Shown here one piece after another: positions 63,559 through 64,000 of a DNA stretch of 64,000 bases. Within the stretch, counting starts at the first letter, position 1, and each line of letters begins with the position of its first letter. Both the position numbers and the translations under genes were made by a program. Source of the DNA: Halobacterium hubeiense (GTDB taxonomy: Archaea; Halobacteriota; Halobacteria; Halobacteriales; Halobacteriaceae); NCBI RefSeq assembly GCF_001488575.1, contig NZ_LN831303.1, positions 248,001 through 312,000 on the forward strand, given 5' to 3'. Under the pieces are notes generated by a model. The model made no database searches, was not told the origin of the DNA, and saw nothing but the letters and a program-made list of their open reading frames with translations.

Positions 63559-64000
63559 CTACTCGTCGTCGTGGAGCGGGCTCTCCATCGATACCGTCGG
63601 CCCGTGCGTGCCCGCCTCGACTGTCGCTTCGATACGGAACACGTCCGCTAGCAGCTCCTCGGTCACGACCTCCTGGGGCGCACCGCGCGCCTGAATCTCA
63701 CCGTCCCGGAGCGCAATTACGTGGTCGGCGTAGCGGGCGGCCTGCTCGATGTCGTGGAGCACGAGTACGACCGTGATGTCGCTCTCGTCGTGAAGTTTCT
63801 CGACGATCTCTAGGACCTCCAGCTGGTGATGTGGGTCGAGGAACGTCGTCGGCTCGTCCAGCAACAGGATGTCCGTCTCCTGGGCGAGAATCATTGCGAT
63901 CCACGCCAGCTGCTTCTGGCCGCCGCTCAAGCTTCCGAGCTCCCGCGTTCGGAGGTGGCCGATGCCCGCCAGCTCCATCGCGCGATTCACGGCCGCCTGG
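63559..64000 (-). CDS. Siderophore ABC transporter ATPase, C-terminal part
   Basis: The frame continues past the right edge; 147 residues are seen. It has the ABC signature LSGGQKQLAWIAM, Walker B DILLLDEPTTFLDPHHQ, H-loop VLVLHDIEQAARYADHV, and a short C-terminal tail. It closely resembles FepC/FhuC-type ATPases. It runs toward the binding-protein operon on the same strand, with about 100 bases and the iron box between. Walker A and the N-terminus lie outside the window. Confidence 0.9.
   Translation of the reverse strand, partial: QAAVNRAMELAGIGHLRTRELGSLSGGQKQLAWIAMILAQETDILLLDEPTTFLDPHHQLEVLEIVEKLHDESDITVVLVLHDIEQAARYADHVIALRDGEIQARGAPQEVVTEELLADVFRIEATVEAGTHGPTVSMESPLHDDE

Overview
The window comes from a halophilic archaeon (class Halobacteria). 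The evidence is very acidic predicted proteins, Tat-type lipoprotein signals (RR..x, lipobox Cys), a TATA-binding protein, a TFS-like zinc protein, archaeal RNase J, an archaeal pilin with a class III-like signal, amphi-Trp and small CxxC proteins, and AT-rich TATA boxes. Most of the sequence is GC-rich. Blocks at about 0.4-3.4 kb, 13-14.3 kb and 18-31 kb are clearly more AT-rich and look acquired.

Layout. 0-5.5 kb: a partial protein, a P-loop NTPase with TPR repeats (defence-like) and a DDE transposase, each on the minus strand. 5.5-9.3 kb: a tightly overlapping seven-gene plus-strand operon encoding a Cas7-like RAMP, a second two-lobed RAMP protein, an unknown conserved protein and four small proteins. 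It has no CRISPR array, no cas1/cas2 and no nuclease. It matches the haloarchaeal derived class 1 system called HRAMP in the literature. Its leader holds a compact RNA-like three-way junction and an alternative hairpin that ends at the first start codon. 9.4-15 kb: small membrane protein, pilin, TBP, multipass protein and two Tat lipoproteins. 15.3-18 kb: a plasmid-type operon of coiled-coil, zinc-finger and PadR-like proteins. 18-31 kb: accessory island with HEPN-like, PIN-like and HNH-membrane proteins and other unknowns, interspersed with dispersed repeats. It is interrupted by a stretch of conserved housekeeping-type genes (TFS-like, RNase J, amphi-Trp) at 21-26 kb. 31.6-33 kb: a TnpB-only IS200/IS605-type element.

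33-51.4 kb: a metabolic block. It holds a 2-hydroxyacid dehydrogenase, UspA, a CorC/HlyC-type CBS protein, a complete dipeptide ABC transporter (dppA-B-C plus fused D/F ATPase), a Bat-type regulator, an isopropylmalate/malate/tartrate-type dehydrogenase, an MFS carrier, an ADP-forming acyl-CoA synthetase, a methyltransferase and a second, orphan, fused D/F ATPase. The dppA and acyl-CoA synthetase promoters are nearly identical, which suggests co-regulation of uptake and activation of small acids or peptides.

51.4-58.5 kb: plasmid-like maintenance region. It has an HTH protein, a 2.2-kb gene-free segment with a composition switch and a higher-order (128-bp) repeat array, a decayed conjugation-type gene, a ParA ATPase with its small partner, a 13-bp iteron array upstream of parA, and a TRAM-domain protein. 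58.6-64 kb: iron uptake, with four tandem substrate-binding lipoproteins behind one DtxR/IdeR-type palindrome, then the 3' part of a siderophore-type ABC ATPase gene running off the window.

Most striking non-coding signals: the structured HRAMP leader; a recurrent TTAACCAACA-N21-TGTTGGTTAA element at six intergenic places; the 128-bp array at 53.6-54.0 kb; and the 13-bp array at 57.9-58.1 kb. All function statements are from reading motifs; no database search was possible.
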